A stretch of 38,245 bases of DNA from Nitrospiraceae bacterium (GTDB lineage: Bacteria; Nitrospirota; Thermodesulfovibrionia; UBA6902), in NCBI GenBank assembly GCA_003599425.1, contig QZKC01000091.1, positions 1 to 38,245 on the forward strand, written 5' to 3'. The translations under genes were made by a program, and so were the position numbers. Position 1 is the stretch's first letter. Every line of letters begins with the position of its first letter. Positions 22,227-32,048 of the stretch are shown here, in pieces. The notes beneath the pieces are model-generated. The model saw only the letters and a list, made by a program, of their open reading frames with translations, had not been told where the DNA came from and ran no database searches.

Positions 22227-24392
22227 ATGAATAAAATCTCCTTCATATCCACAGTATTTATTGCAGTTTTCGTTCTCTGTCTTCTTGTTGCTCATACCAG
22301 CCTTGCCGCAGATTACGTCCCTGGTGAGCTGCTTGTAAAATTCAAAGACCGCGCGAACGTGTCCGCAATGCATGCCCTTCATTCCGGGATTAATTCCGCC
22401 ATAAGGAGAGAATTTAAAGATATCAGAGTCCAGCACATCAAACTCCCCAAAAGCATGCGCGTTGAAAAAGCGATCGAATATTACAGAAACGATCCTGATG
22501 TTGAGTATGCCGAACCAAATTACATTGTGCATAAAGCTGCAGCGGTTTTTCCTAATGATCCATCGTTTAGCATCCACCAGTGGGGATTGCATAATTTAGG
22601 TCAAACTGGCGGTACAACCGATGCCGATATAGACGCAACTGAGGCGTGGGATACTACGACAGGTTCAGCTAATGTGGTGATAGCTGTTATCGATACAGGA
22701 ACTGATTATAACCACCCTGACTTGAAGAACAATATATGGACAAACACAGGAGAGACAAATTGCAGCAATGGGATTGACAATGATGGAAACGGATACATAG
22801 ATGATTGCAGGGGATGGGATTTTGCCGATAATGACAATGATCCAATGGATATGTCTGAACACGGCACACATGTTTCCGGCATCATCGCGGCAGCAGGAAA
22901 TAATGCCGAAGGCATTGCCGGCGTCATGTGGAATGCCAGGATCATGCCGCTCAGATTCCTGTCAATCGACGGCACAGGTACAACTGCCGATGCAGCAGAA
23001 GCTATCGCATATGCAAAGGCAAACGGAGCTGATATCATCAATGCCAGTTGGGGCGGACCGGACCTGAGCCTGACACTTAAAAGCGCGATAGAAGCATTTA
23101 ACGGAGTCGTTGTCTGCGCAGCCGGAAGCGAAGGAACGAACAATGATTCTTCGCCAGTGTATCCCGCAAGCTTCACCAGCGCTAATGTCATATCAGTTGC
23201 AGCTTCAAATCATAATGATAGCCTTCCTTCTTTCTCCAACTTTGGGGGCACCTCAGTTGATCTGGCCGCACCGGGAACAAACATCCTCAGCACAGTCCGT
23301 GAAACACTTTTTACTGATGATTTCGATGATGGTAATCTCACAAATCCAGATTGGACTACAGGAGGATCAAACACATGGGGTATGGGGTGTAATAATAAAT
23401 GCCTGTCGGACAGTCCAGGAGGACTTTATTTTGATAATATGGATTACTGGGCTCAAACACCGGTAATTAATCTTTCAGCAAAAACAGCATGCGCCTTGAA
23501 TTATTTTATAAATACTGATCTTGCTTCAGGTGATACCTTGTTTGTTGAAATATCTACAGATGCTTCCAATTGGACATCTTTAAATTCTTTTACTGGAGAT
23601 ACCGACGGGTTTGAAGAAGTTATGGAAGACCTGACAAATTATAGTGGCCAATCAACAGTGTATATCAGGTTCAGACTGGTAACAAACGCCTCTCTCAATG
23701 CAGACGGGGTACTCATTGACGATGTCAGCATCAGGTGTTCTTCATCAGCGCTGTCATACAACGGCGATTATAGCTCCTTTTCAGGCACGTCCATGGCAGC
23801 TCCGCATGTCTCAGGAGTCGCGGGACTTATGCTCTCCGATGACCCCACTCTCACCTTTTGTCAGGTAAGAAATTTGATATTAAGCTCTGTTGACAGTGTA
23901 CCAGCCCTTACCGGCAAGGTCGCGACAGGCGGAAGATTGAACGCCCAAAAAGCATTTCAGGCATCTCCCGGCGATGCCCTATGCACTTCAGACAGCGGAG
24001 ACGGCAGTGATGGCAGCATCGGAGGCGATATTGGTGCTGGCAGTGGGGGCGGCGGTGGTGGTGGCGGCGGAGGAGGAGGCTGTTTCATCGCTACTGCGGC
24101 ATACGGGAGCATCCTTCACCCCTATGTGAACGCCTTGCAGGAATTCAGGGACAGGCATCTTTTGACCAATGCAATCGGCAGTATCTTTGTCGATCTTTAT
24201 TACGAATACTCACCCCCGGTGGCAGATATTATAAGAGACAGGGAGTATCTGAAACTTGCGGCGCGGGCCGCGCTGACGCCAGTGGTTATGGCGATCGTGT
24301 ATCCTTACGCAACAGCAGGCTTGCTTGCTATATTCCTCTTTAGTTCATTACGTTATCTGACAAGAAAGCGCAAGAGCGCCGTCCTGCATTAA
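22227..24392 (+). CDS. Secreted S8 subtilase with CFI-box C-terminal domain (1)
   Basis: This is a 721-residue exported protease. Signal peptide: about 1-28 ([19 protein letters not shown]). Propeptide: about 29-105 ([11 protein letters not shown] ... [10 protein letters not shown]). The catalytic triad is Asp156 (VIDTG), His212 (HGTHVSG) and Ser522 ([12 protein letters not shown]). A calcium-loop-like stretch [10 protein letters not shown] lies between Asp and His. About 145 residues between the oxyanion region and Ser form an inserted beta-sandwich-like domain. After the protease, 13 glycines lead to [10 protein letters not shown] (Cys619) and a region of about 100 residues ending in a hydrophobic helix and basic tail. 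The longer starts at 22206 (TTG) and 22215 give no better signal peptide. The next gene is a paralogue. Confidence 0.92.
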   Translation: MNKISFISTVFIAVFVLCLLVAHTSLAADYVPGELLVKFKDRANVSAMHALHSGINSAIRREFKDIRVQHIKLPKSMRVEKAIEYYRNDPDVEYAEPNYIVHKAAAVFPNDPSFSIHQWGLHNLGQTGGTTDADIDATEAWDTTTGSANVVIAVIDTGTDYNHPDLKNNIWTNTGETNCSNGIDNDGNGYIDDCRGWDFADNDNDPMDMSEHGTHVSGIIAAAGNNAEGIAGVMWNARIMPLRFLSIDGTGTTADAAEAIAYAKANGADIINASWGGPDLSLTLKSAIEAFNGVVVCAAGSEGTNNDSSPVYPASFTSANVISVAASNHNDSLPSFSNFGGTSVDLAAPGTNILSTVRETLFTDDFDDGNLTNPDWTTGGSNTWGMGCNNKCLSDSPGGLYFDNMDYWAQTPVINLSAKTACALNYFINTDLASGDTLFVEISTDASNWTSLNSFTGDTDGFEEVMEDLTNYSGQSTVYIRFRLVTNASLNADGVLIDDVSIRCSSSALSYNGDYSSFSGTSMAAPHVSGVAGLMLSDDPTLTFCQVRNLILSSVDSVPALTGKVATGGRLNAQKAFQASPGDALCTSDSGDGSDGSIGGDIGAGSGGGGGGGGGGGGCFIATAAYGSILHPYVNALQEFRDRHLLTNAIGSIFVDLYYEYSPPVADIIRDREYLKLAARAALTPVVMAIVYPYATAGLLAIFLFSSLRYLTRKRKSAVLH

Positions 24393-24423
24393 AGCATTAT
24401 TGTCATTGACACGAGAACAGAAA

Positions 24424-24478
24424 GCCATTCCCGACTTGATCGGGAATCCAGTTCTTTCTGGATACGCGGGTATGACAT
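24424..24478. repeat. Short CATTCCCG-type hairpin between the subtilase genes
   Basis: CCATTCCCGACTTGATCGGG pairs internally and GGATACGCGGGTATGACATT follows. It is related to the inner part of family A but lacks the GTAAC ends. The rest of the gap 24393-24621 shows no gene. Confidence 0.55.
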
Positions 24479-24621
24479 TATCCTAAAATAAGTATTTGTC
24501 CACTGATTAAAGCAGATATCGCAGCTTAAGAAGCAAAACCTTTTTGAAAACTACCGCTGTTAGGTCAATCACACCAATTCAAGCAAGCCCATAGTTCTGC
24601 CGAAAAGTAGCATGACAGATC

Positions 24622-26856
24622 ATGAAAAAAACATTAATACTCCTTTTCGCCGGGATACTTGTTCCTGCGCTTGGCCTGACAGTCCTAAGCAATGAAAGCA
24701 GCGCTGAATATGTCCCCGGAGAGGTTCTCGTAAAATTCAGGCATGGGACAGACCCTGTTATCATGAACAGGCTGCATAAAGGCATAGGCTCAGTCAGGAA
24801 AAAAGATTTCAGTGGGATCCGGATGCACCAGGTAAAGCTTCCTGATACCCTGAGTGTGCAGGAGGCAGTAGAGGCTTATAAAAGCGATCCGGATGTTGAA
24901 TATGCTGAGCCTAACTACATTATTCGTATCAGCACTGTTCCGGATGATACATACTTTTCCAATCTCTGGGGGCTCAACAATACAGGACAGATCATAAATG
25001 CAATAGATGGAACTCCTGACGCTGACATTGACGCGCCTGAGGCATGGGACCTCACAACCGGATCACCCGATGTTGTCATAGCAGTGATCGATACAGGAGT
25101 TGCATATGACCATCCGGACCTTGCCGGAAATATCTGGACAAATGCTGGAGAGACCGATTGTTCGGACGGTATTGATAATGACGGCAACGGGTATATTGAT
25201 GACTGCCGGGGATGGGACTTTGTTGGAAATGACAATGCCACTATGGATTATAACGGCCACGGCACACACGTGGCAGGGATTATAGCAGCAACCGGAAACA
25301 ACGCAGACGGGGTAACAGGCGTCCTCTGGAACGCAAGGATAATGCCCCTCAGATTCATGGGAGTAAATGGTTCAGGGACCACTGTTGATGCCTTATCAGC
25401 AATTCTGTATGCAAACGCAAACAGCGCGCACATCATCAATGCCAGTTGGGGCGGAAGCGGGTACAGCCAGTCACTGAAGGACGCCTTAAGCGCCTCAGGA
25501 GCAGTTGTAGTCTGTGCAGCAGGAAACAGCGGCAGCAATAATGATTCCTCGCCTTTTTACCCGGCAGGCTACGACCTCCCGAACATTATTTCGGTAGCAG
25601 CTACTGACCACCTTGACGCCCTCGCATTGTATTCAAATTACGGAGCGTCATCAGTAGACCTGGCCGCGCCGGGATCAGGCATTTACAGCACTATCCCTGT
25701 TATCAGCTATGGCGACTCCGTCACCCTGTACGGAGAGGAAAACTTTGACGGAACATCCGGAGCGCTTCCTCTTCTTGGATGGTCTAAAGGGGGCGCTAAT
25801 TCAACCTGGGCTGACACAGGCGGAACAGGTTACGACGGAACGAACAGCCTTGAGGACAGCCCCAGCGTAAACTACGCAAACAACACCTCGACATGGGCGG
25901 GATATATGACGCCGATCTCATCAGTTAAGGACAATATATATGTGCTGACTTTCAAGTGGAAGGGAACGCTTGAGGATGGATATGATTATCTCGACATTAA
26001 TTACTCTGCTGACGGAATTCATTGGGACTGGATGGACTACAGGACCGGGACTACGAATGGCGTTTTTATTTCGGATTCCACTCAGGACTTAACCGACATT
26101 GCTGAAATGAATGACCAGTTCTATTTTGGATTCGGGCTGACTGCCGATGCAACGATAAACAAAGAGGGCGTGTATCTTGACGATATCCGGTTGACGCGGA
26201 CGCCTGTTTCAGTCAGCAGCTACCAGTATATTTCTTTCAGCGGAACCTCCATGGCAGCGCCTTATGTATCAGGAGTTGCAGGTTTGGTAAAAGCTCTCAA
26301 ACCGGAATTGACAAACATTCAGATAAAAGCCGCTATATTAAACAGTGTTGCTGCCCTGCCTTCCCTTGCCGGCAAGGTATCAACTGGCGGACGACTGAAC
26401 GCCTACAAGGCTCTTACTGAGGAGAATTTGACAATCGGGGGAGAAGGCAGTGAGAGCGAAGAAAATACCGGCAACACTTCTGAAACCGTACATACTGCAT
26501 CTGGTGGTGGTGGCGGAGGAGGAGGATGTTTTATTGCAACAGCCGCATACGGGAGTATCATGCACCCATATGTGAAGGCCTTGCGGGAGTTCAGGGACCG
26601 GCACTTACTGACCAATGCTTTCGGCAAGAGGTTTGTTCAATACTATTACAAGTACTCCCCGCCCGTAGCGGATGTGATAAGAGACAATGAAAAATTAAGG
26701 TTGCTGACGAAAATCGCCCTGATTCCGGTCGTGATGGCAGTTGTATTCCCTTATGAGTCTGCATTTATACTGGCACTGGCTACAGGAGCCGCGTTCATAC
26801 TACGGATGAAAAAACGTTCAAGACTGTCTGTCCCTCATAACCCCGATAAAAAATAA
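24622..26856 (+). CDS. Secreted S8 subtilase with CFI-box C-terminal domain (2)
   Basis: This 744-residue paralogue of the preceding gene has the same order of parts. A signal peptide (about 1-28) precedes the propeptide (YVPGEVLVKF ... [10 protein letters not shown]). The triad is Asp157, His213 (HGTHVAG) and Ser543 ([12 protein letters not shown]), with [10 protein letters not shown] between Asp and His. About 165 inserted residues precede Ser, then come eight glycines, [10 protein letters not shown] (Cys636) and the terminal domain. The inserted domains of the two proteins are far less alike than the catalytic and C-terminal parts, so the pair may recognise different surfaces or substrates. 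Its 3' end overlaps the convergent MFS gene by 39 bp. The ribosome-binding site is weak. Confidence 0.92.
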   Translation: MKKTLILLFAGILVPALGLTVLSNESSAEYVPGEVLVKFRHGTDPVIMNRLHKGIGSVRKKDFSGIRMHQVKLPDTLSVQEAVEAYKSDPDVEYAEPNYIIRISTVPDDTYFSNLWGLNNTGQIINAIDGTPDADIDAPEAWDLTTGSPDVVIAVIDTGVAYDHPDLAGNIWTNAGETDCSDGIDNDGNGYIDDCRGWDFVGNDNATMDYNGHGTHVAGIIAATGNNADGVTGVLWNARIMPLRFMGVNGSGTTVDALSAILYANANSAHIINASWGGSGYSQSLKDALSASGAVVVCAAGNSGSNNDSSPFYPAGYDLPNIISVAATDHLDALALYSNYGASSVDLAAPGSGIYSTIPVISYGDSVTLYGEENFDGTSGALPLLGWSKGGANSTWADTGGTGYDGTNSLEDSPSVNYANNTSTWAGYMTPISSVKDNIYVLTFKWKGTLEDGYDYLDINYSADGIHWDWMDYRTGTTNGVFISDSTQDLTDIAEMNDQFYFGFGLTADATINKEGVYLDDIRLTRTPVSVSSYQYISFSGTSMAAPYVSGVAGLVKALKPELTNIQIKAAILNSVAALPSLAGKVSTGGRLNAYKALTEENLTIGGEGSESEENTGNTSETVHTASGGGGGGGGCFIATAAYGSIMHPYVKALREFRDRHLLTNAFGKRFVQYYYKYSPPVADVIRDNEKLRLLTKIALIPVVMAVVFPYESAFILALATGAAFILRMKKRSRLSVPHNPDKK

Positions 26857-28038
26857 TACTGCAATTGCTCCAAGCAGAGCAGATGAAAAAATAAATGCCT
26901 TTTCAAATCCAAAATAACCCGCAATGATACCTGATACCAGCGGGCCTGTTGTATGTCCGATGTCCATTATTGAACCGAGCACGCCCATTGCTGAGCCGTG
27001 CGTTTCCTTGCGGCTCAGATCTGCGATGAAGGCTGAGGTAGCAGCAGTAACAACCGAGAGGCTAAGGCCAAACAGGATGCTCAAAGCAAGCAGCGGAATA
27101 AATGATCTGAATAATCCAAAACTCCCGATACAAAATGCGCCTGTCAAAGCGCCTGCCAATATCTGGGGTTTTCTTCCATGCCTGTCGGAGAACCTGCCCA
27201 TAAGGGGTTTTGTAAGAGCAAGCGTGATCACCTGAATTGAAAGAAAGATGCCGATCTTATAGGCGCTCAATCCCGACTGAAGCGCATAAAGAGGAAGAAA
27301 TGTCTCAAAGGTCCCGTACGCAAAGAGTATCGCCGCCTCAACAATGCTGGTTATCAGAATCCTCCTGCTTGAAAGTATGTCCCTGAATCCGTCAAGGGTT
27401 TCCTTCCATCCTCTTTTTGCCCCCCCCTTGAGAGGGCGAGACGATGAAGGACCGGACCTTTCCCCGCTAAGAGAAAAAGATTCTTTTATCCTGAACGCGA
27501 GCACCAAAACAATTAATCCTGCAGCCCCGCATACAAGATAGACAAGCCTGTAACTTAGCCCCGGATTGAAAACTATTGCACCAATAATACTTCCCCCGGC
27601 TAAAGGCGCTAAAAACCTCCCGGCAAGAGTAGACGTGGAGAACCATCCGAGTTTCTCGCCCCGCTCCTTGTGGAACAGATCTGATACCAGTGCCATTGCA
27701 ACCGGCATGAATACAGCAGTGGCAAAACCGTGATAAAACCGTATAACAGCAAGCTGCCAAAGCTGAGTTACCAGGAGATAAAGAAAGGGCGCAGTTGCAA
27801 AAATGATGGCTGCAAATATCAGCATCTTCTTTCTTCCAAACCGGTCTGAAAACATCCCGGCCGGAATACTGACAATAATCCCTGTAAGCGCAGATACCGC
27901 TGCTATGACCCCGACCCCTGACGGAGCAGCGCCGAGATGAGAGGCAAAAAAAGGAAGCACAGGGCTTTTTGATATGGTGGAACTGAAGATCGCAAAAAGA
28001 CCAGTGATGCAAAGCAGTCTGAAAGGGTTGATTTTCAT
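26818..28038 (-). CDS. MFS transporter (2), last gene of the chromate/stress cluster
   Basis: This 406-residue protein has 12 predicted membrane helices and the MFS loop motif GMFSDRFGRKKMLI (between helices 2 and 3), repeated as GRFSDRHGRKPQIL in the second half. It is a drug/proton-antiporter-type carrier; the substrate is unknown. It is a paralogue of the MFS protein at 30102-31301. The central loop between helices 6 and 7 is about 14 residues longer here and contains PSSSRPLKGGAKR, which is translated repeat DNA (27419-27452). Its ATG overlaps the HD-gene stop (ATGA, 28035-28038), so the two are translationally coupled. Confidence 0.9.
   Translation of the reverse strand: MKINPFRLLCITGLFAIFSSTISKSPVLPFFASHLGAAPSGVGVIAAVSALTGIIVSIPAGMFSDRFGRKKMLIFAAIIFATAPFLYLLVTQLWQLAVIRFYHGFATAVFMPVAMALVSDLFHKERGEKLGWFSTSTLAGRFLAPLAGGSIIGAIVFNPGLSYRLVYLVCGAAGLIVLVLAFRIKESFSLSGERSGPSSSRPLKGGAKRGWKETLDGFRDILSSRRILITSIVEAAILFAYGTFETFLPLYALQSGLSAYKIGIFLSIQVITLALTKPLMGRFSDRHGRKPQILAGALTGAFCIGSFGLFRSFIPLLALSILFGLSLSVVTAATSAFIADLSRKETHGSAMGVLGSIMDIGHTTGPLVSGIIAGYFGFEKAFIFSSALLGAIAVLFFIGVMRDRQS
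27419..27452. repeat. Repeat family H, half-copy (inside an MFS gene)
   Basis: GCCCCCCCCTTGAGAGGGCG then AGACGATGAAG matches the first arm of 14148-14244 (CTCCCCTCCCTTGATGGGAG, GATGAAG). It is read on the minus strand as part of the central cytoplasmic loop of the transporter. Confidence 0.65.
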
Positions 28039-28583
28039 TTCTTCATCAAATTCTGAATCTCCCTATGATAACCCAAATACCTCTGAAGTGTTATTTCATT
28101 CTTGCCGTATTTCGGAAACTCACGGAGAATCTCCTCAAACCGAGTTTCAGCTTCTGCCTCACTGGTAATCGTCACAATCCCGTCAGTGATGATGTCCACA
28201 AGCCTGTCAGCGTATATAACTATTTTTTCTTCAAGGCTGGTCAACGTATAATTTTTTACCGGCAAGCCAAGCTCAATAGCTTCCTCCCCTGTCAACCCTC
28301 CCCTGATGTGCTTTTCCATGATATCCGTGATCCCCTTCGGCAGTCCTAATTGTCTTCCCATTTCAGCGCCGATCTTTCCGTGCTCCATCTCATGGGTTTT
28401 CGCTTTGCCAAGGTCATGAAACAAAGCGCCTCTGCCGACAAGCTCCAGGTTCACAGCATCTTTAGTCCTCTGTGCAACCTCCAGGGCCTTCTCCGCTACT
28501 TTAACGCAATGGCTTATGTCTTCTTCCGATACCCCTGCATTACGCAGGATATTGATGTCAGAATCCTGAATGATATACCTCAT
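28035..28583 (-). CDS. HD-domain phosphohydrolase
   Basis: This 182-residue protein has an HDIG-type HD domain: a first His (His25, SHCVKVAEKA), HDLGK (His56, Asp57), HGKIGAE, KHI and a later Asp (YADRLVD). The family hydrolyses nucleotides or phosphoesters with a two-metal centre; the substrate is unknown. GGGAGG before the ATG gives a good ribosome-binding site. It lies 39 nt after chrA in the same direction and overlaps the following MFS gene by four bases. Confidence 0.88.
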   Translation of the reverse strand: MRYIIQDSDINILRNAGVSEEDISHCVKVAEKALEVAQRTKDAVNLELVGRGALFHDLGKAKTHEMEHGKIGAEMGRQLGLPKGITDIMEKHIRGGLTGEEAIELGLPVKNYTLTSLEEKIVIYADRLVDIITDGIVTITSEAEAETRFEEILREFPKYGKNEITLQRYLGYHREIQNLMKK

Positions 28584-28622
28584 GGTTGCCTCCCATACTT
28601 TTATAGTTTTGATAAATTCTTA

Positions 28623-29888
28623 TTACATTATTTTCCAAATATACCCGGCTGCAGCAGAGCCGATGATCACCGGTATCATTCCCCATTTGAACTTTGTCAT
28701 ACCAATGAAAGTCACTATTGAAGCCACAAGGGCATACCACTCAAATCCGCCGGTTTCAGGAAAAAGAGTGTGGTGCGTGAAATTCACGGCAAGACTGAGA
28801 ACCACGCCTACCACCGCAGCAGTGATGGCTGTCAGGGCGGAAGCAAGTTTCAAGTTCCTGCGAAGAGATTCAATATAAGGCGCACCAATGAATATCCAGA
28901 TTATGGATGGGACAAATGTCACCCAGGTCGCAAGCAATCCGCCGAGCGCTCCTGCAACAGAAGGTGACAGTCCCGGCATATGGAGATAGGCTGCAACGTA
29001 AGCTACAAACTGGTTCACCATGATAAGAGGTCCCGGTGTGGTCTCTGCAAGAGCGAGTCCGTCCATCATCTGTTCAGGTGTGAGCCATCCGAAGTGATTC
29101 ACTGCCTGCTGGCTGATGTAGCCGAGCACAGCATATGCGCCACCAAAGGTTACGACAGCAGCCTTGCTAAACAGTATTCCAATGTTGACGAGCACGGAAT
29201 CCCATCCCTGCCATAATCCAAAAATAATGATCGGGGAAAACCACAGGAATATCCCGAACACCATAATTTTTATTGCACGCCCCCATTCGCCGGATATCAA
29301 TTTTGGTTCTGCATTAATTATGGGTGTACTATGTGCGGCTGATTGACCGGACATCCGGTGGTTTAATAAATAACCGATAGCGGCTGCGCTGAAGACGATA
29401 ACCGGGAATGGGATATTCAGAAAATAAATAGCTGTAAACGACGCACCAGCGAGAACAATGAGGCTCGCGGTTTTCAGGGACTTTTTCCCGATCCTCAACA
29501 CTGCTTCTGCTACTATAGCAACCACAGCCGGTTTGAGTCCGTACAAAAACGCAGCAACAGACGGCATGCTTCCAAAGGCAACATAGCCCCAAGTCAGTCC
29601 CCAAAGAATGAATACCGATGGCAGAACGAACAGCACGCCTGCTGCAATGCCTCCACGAGTGCGGTTAAGCCTCCAGCCGATGTAGGTTGCAAGCTGTTGA
29701 GCCTCAGGCCCCGGCAGGAGCATACAAAAGTTCAGTGCGTGCATAAACTGGTCTTCAGGAAGCCACTTTTTGTTTTCGACCACTTCCTTGTGCATCATGG
29801 CTATTTGGCCGGTTGGCCCGCCGAAACTGATAAATCCGAGCTTCAGCCAGTAGCGAAATGCCTCTTTGAATGATACGGGCTGTTCCAT
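28623..29888 (-). CDS. chrA: Chromate transporter ChrA, two-domain form
   Basis: This 421-residue membrane protein of the CHR family exports chromate from the cytoplasm. Two homologous halves are visible. The N-terminal half has FISFGGPTGQIAMMHKEVVE, then WLPEDQFMHALNFCMLLPGP and EAQQLATYIG. The C-terminal half has VVTFGGAYAVLGYISQQAV then LTPEQMMDGLALAETTPGPL. Together they form about ten or more helices. It belongs with chrB upstream, although a family-C repeat and an MFS gene lie between. No strong ribosome-binding site is seen before the ATG. Confidence 0.95.
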   Translation of the reverse strand: MEQPVSFKEAFRYWLKLGFISFGGPTGQIAMMHKEVVENKKWLPEDQFMHALNFCMLLPGPEAQQLATYIGWRLNRTRGGIAAGVLFVLPSVFILWGLTWGYVAFGSMPSVAAFLYGLKPAVVAIVAEAVLRIGKKSLKTASLIVLAGASFTAIYFLNIPFPVIVFSAAAIGYLLNHRMSGQSAAHSTPIINAEPKLISGEWGRAIKIMVFGIFLWFSPIIIFGLWQGWDSVLVNIGILFSKAAVVTFGGAYAVLGYISQQAVNHFGWLTPEQMMDGLALAETTPGPLIMVNQFVAYVAAYLHMPGLSPSVAGALGGLLATWVTFVPSIIWIFIGAPYIESLRRNLKLASALTAITAAVVGVVLSLAVNFTHHTLFPETGGFEWYALVASIVTFIGMTKFKWGMIPVIIGSAAAGYIWKIM

Positions 29889-29923
29889 AGTCTGTTCACT
29901 CTATCCCGCATTATTTATAAAAC

Positions 29924-30059
29924 TGGAGCAAGTATGGTGAGAAGACATATTGCGCGATACCTTAGCGATAAGTTGAGTAATACACTCTGTAAGAGAATTT
30001 TAATGTCTACTTTAAAATTCTATCGCATCCAAAATGTCTTTGAACCATGGCTTGCTCCA
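29924..30059. repeat. Palindromic repeat family C, copy 3
   Basis: TGGAGCAAGTATGG ... CCATGGCTTGCTCCA are inverted ends around about 136 bp. The inner blocks AGACATATTGCGCGATACC and TCTATCGCATCCAAAATGTC are also inverted to each other. It separates the MFS (1) and chrA genes of the minus-strand cluster. Confidence 0.85.
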
Positions 30060-30101
30060 AATAAAAGCATATGAATAATGTGGGCTATACTGCTCTTTTT
30101 T

Positions 30102-31301
30102 TCATGTCTTCTCGGTTACGCTCAATGTAAAGACCGGCACAGACAATAAAAGTATTGCGGACATTATCCAGAATGAGTATGTGTAATCCATATGCGCCAG
30201 TAATAAGCCCGCGAGTATCGGGCCAGATGCATGTCCGATGTCGAAGATCGTTCCGAACGTGCCCATGGCTGTTCCGAAATGTTTTTCTTTGCATATATCA
30301 GCAACAAAGGCAGCAGACGATGATGTTACAAAAGACTCTCCCAACCCGAAGAATACGGCGGCAATCATAAGAAGGTAAAAGTCCTTCAGCAGCGGAATTA
30401 ATCCGAAGGATACCGCGCATAATATCATGCCAACTGATATGAGCGGTTTTCTGCCGTGTCTGTCGGATATCTTTCCCATAACCGGCTTTGACAGGATAGT
30501 GATCACCACCTGCACTCCCCAGAGAAGTCCAGCCTGAAACTCATTGAGTCCGGCGACCGTCACAGCATAGATAGGAAGGAACGCCTCCAAAGCTCCCACT
30601 GTCATGTTCTGGAGACCTTCCATTGATGATGTAATTACAACCCTGCTGTCGCTGACAACTTCCTTTATTCCTGAAACAAACCTTTGGAAGATTTCACTGA
30701 GAGTTCTTGCTTTCTCAACTTTTTCATGTCCTCTCAAAACACTGATTCCGAGAACGAGTGACATCAGTCCGGCAAACCCGCTTGCAAGATATGCAGTGTA
30801 AAATTCGTTCAGCGTCGGATCTCCTTTGGACAAACCATGAAGTATGAACCCCCCAAGCGGAGCGCCCAGCAGATTTCCGATGATAGTTATTGAAGAAAAC
30901 CATGAGAGCATTTCCCCTTTACTTTTCCCGGCTACATCTGCCACAACCGCCATGGATACAGGGCCATAGACAGCAGTAGCAAGCCCATGAATAAACCGGA
31001 TGACTATAAGGAGATAGTAATCATGGACGAGGAGATAGGTAAAAGGCATTACAGCAAAAACCCCCAGTCCTATAAGCATTGTTTTCTTTCTTCCTATCAC
31101 ATCGGATAGTGCTCCCGAAGGCATTTTAAAAAATATGCCCGTTACTGTTGAAATGCCTACAGCAAATCCTATTGCCTCAGGCCCTGCTCCAAGATAAAGT
31201 GCAAACAAGGGCAGCACAGGGCTCCGTGCAAGGGCATATGAAAGCCTCGCAAAGAAGCCCACGGTGCAGAGAGCTGTGAATGGTGAAAAAATGTTTTTCA
31301 T
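30102..31301 (-). CDS. MFS transporter (1)
   Basis: This 399-residue protein has 12 membrane helices, with the MFS signature GALSDVIGRKKTML between helices 2 and 3 and its repeat GKISDRHGRKPLI in the second half. It resembles sugar- or drug-efflux-type MFS carriers; the substrate is unknown. It is a paralogue of the MFS protein at 26818-28038 but with a shorter central loop. The frame can start at TTG 31310, but ATG 31301 (MKNIFSPF) has GAGG at good distance and is preferred. It sits within the chrB-to-HD cluster, separated by palindromic elements on both sides. Confidence 0.9.
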   Translation of the reverse strand: MKNIFSPFTALCTVGFFARLSYALARSPVLPLFALYLGAGPEAIGFAVGISTVTGIFFKMPSGALSDVIGRKKTMLIGLGVFAVMPFTYLLVHDYYLLIVIRFIHGLATAVYGPVSMAVVADVAGKSKGEMLSWFSSITIIGNLLGAPLGGFILHGLSKGDPTLNEFYTAYLASGFAGLMSLVLGISVLRGHEKVEKARTLSEIFQRFVSGIKEVVSDSRVVITSSMEGLQNMTVGALEAFLPIYAVTVAGLNEFQAGLLWGVQVVITILSKPVMGKISDRHGRKPLISVGMILCAVSFGLIPLLKDFYLLMIAAVFFGLGESFVTSSSAAFVADICKEKHFGTAMGTFGTIFDIGHASGPILAGLLLAHMDYTYSFWIMSAILLLSVPVFTLSVTEKT

Positions 31302-31327
31302 CAAAAACAACCTCGTTTATGAATGCT

Positions 31328-31456
31328 GGCAGGATATGGTATTAAAGCGGGTTCTTTTGCCGATAGCCCATAAAAAAGATTTCATAAGTCAAGAGGCAAA
31401 AGCCTCGGAGTCCCGATTCATCGGGACGAGAATGAGCTGAAATACCATATCCTGCC
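31328..31456. mobile_element. Palindromic element with perfect 16-bp inverted ends
   Basis: GGCAGGATATGGTATT (31328-31343) and its exact complement AATACCATATCCTGCC (31441-31456) bound a 129-bp element. TGCT lies directly outside both ends (31324-31327 and 31457-31460), a possible 4-bp target duplication. It contains a smaller hairpin (AGTCCCGATTCATCGGGACG) and no gene. It lies between the DUF2148 and MFS genes. Confidence 0.75.
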
Positions 31457-31475
31457 TGCTTAAGCTTTAGCTTGT

Positions 31476-32030
31476 TTAATGTTTCACTGGCGTCTGTCTG
31501 TCATAATAGATACTCTTTCCGGTAATGCTCACAGGAATTCCCATAACTACTTCGCCTTTTATAAAACTTAGGGCCTTTGCAGCAGCCCCGACTCTCTGCT
31601 GAACTCTGTTGTCCACATTTAAAAGACTTGCTGTCTTTGCAGCAGAAGAGAGGGCGACTCCGATATCGATCATTCTCATCACACAGTGAGGGCCTGTATA
31701 TCCCATCTCTTTTTCTTTCATCTGTCTGTTTTTTGCAAATTCGGCGCATGTCTGGTAACCGCAACCTCCGCAATCGTAGCCTGCCGTTACCGGTTTGCTT
31801 AATCCTATCAGAAGCAATGCCTGTGAGTTTTCAATATTTGATGCATCCCTCATCCAGTACGCTTCATTTGTACTTTTTGGCGCATACTCTTTCATTGCCT
31901 CTGCGATCTTTTTCAGATCCTCATCTTTCGTGATTACCACTATTTCAAGAAAGTCCTTTCCCCCGGCCTTCGGCGCTGTCCGCGCTGATGCCGCCATAAA
32001 GTTTGCTGTCATAACTGCCACTTCCTTCAT
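31476..32030 (-). CDS. DUF2148 ferredoxin-domain protein
   Basis: This 184-residue protein has the DUF2148 pattern. An N-terminal MTANFMAASARTAPKAGGKD is followed by the Cys motif DCGGCGYQTC (Cys87, 90, 95) and Cys116 (PHCVM), together a likely 4Fe-4S site. It then has a C-terminal part with GVALSSAAKTASLLNVDNRV. Such proteins are found in anaerobes and their role is not established; a redox or flavin-linked function is assumed. GGGAGG precedes its ATG. It follows the UspA gene by 18 nt, so it belongs to the chrB transcript. Confidence 0.88.
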   Translation of the reverse strand: MKEVAVMTANFMAASARTAPKAGGKDFLEIVVITKDEDLKKIAEAMKEYAPKSTNEAYWMRDASNIENSQALLLIGLSKPVTAGYDCGGCGYQTCAEFAKNRQMKEKEMGYTGPHCVMRMIDIGVALSSAAKTASLLNVDNRVQQRVGAAAKALSFIKGEVVMGIPVSITGKSIYYDRQTPVKH

Positions 32031-32048
32031 AGCACACCTCCCTCTTTA

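Noticed and set aside
22706-23191. 161-codon minus-strand ORF inside the first subtilase
   Set aside because: It is an antisense shadow of a clear protease reading frame and lacks its own start signals.
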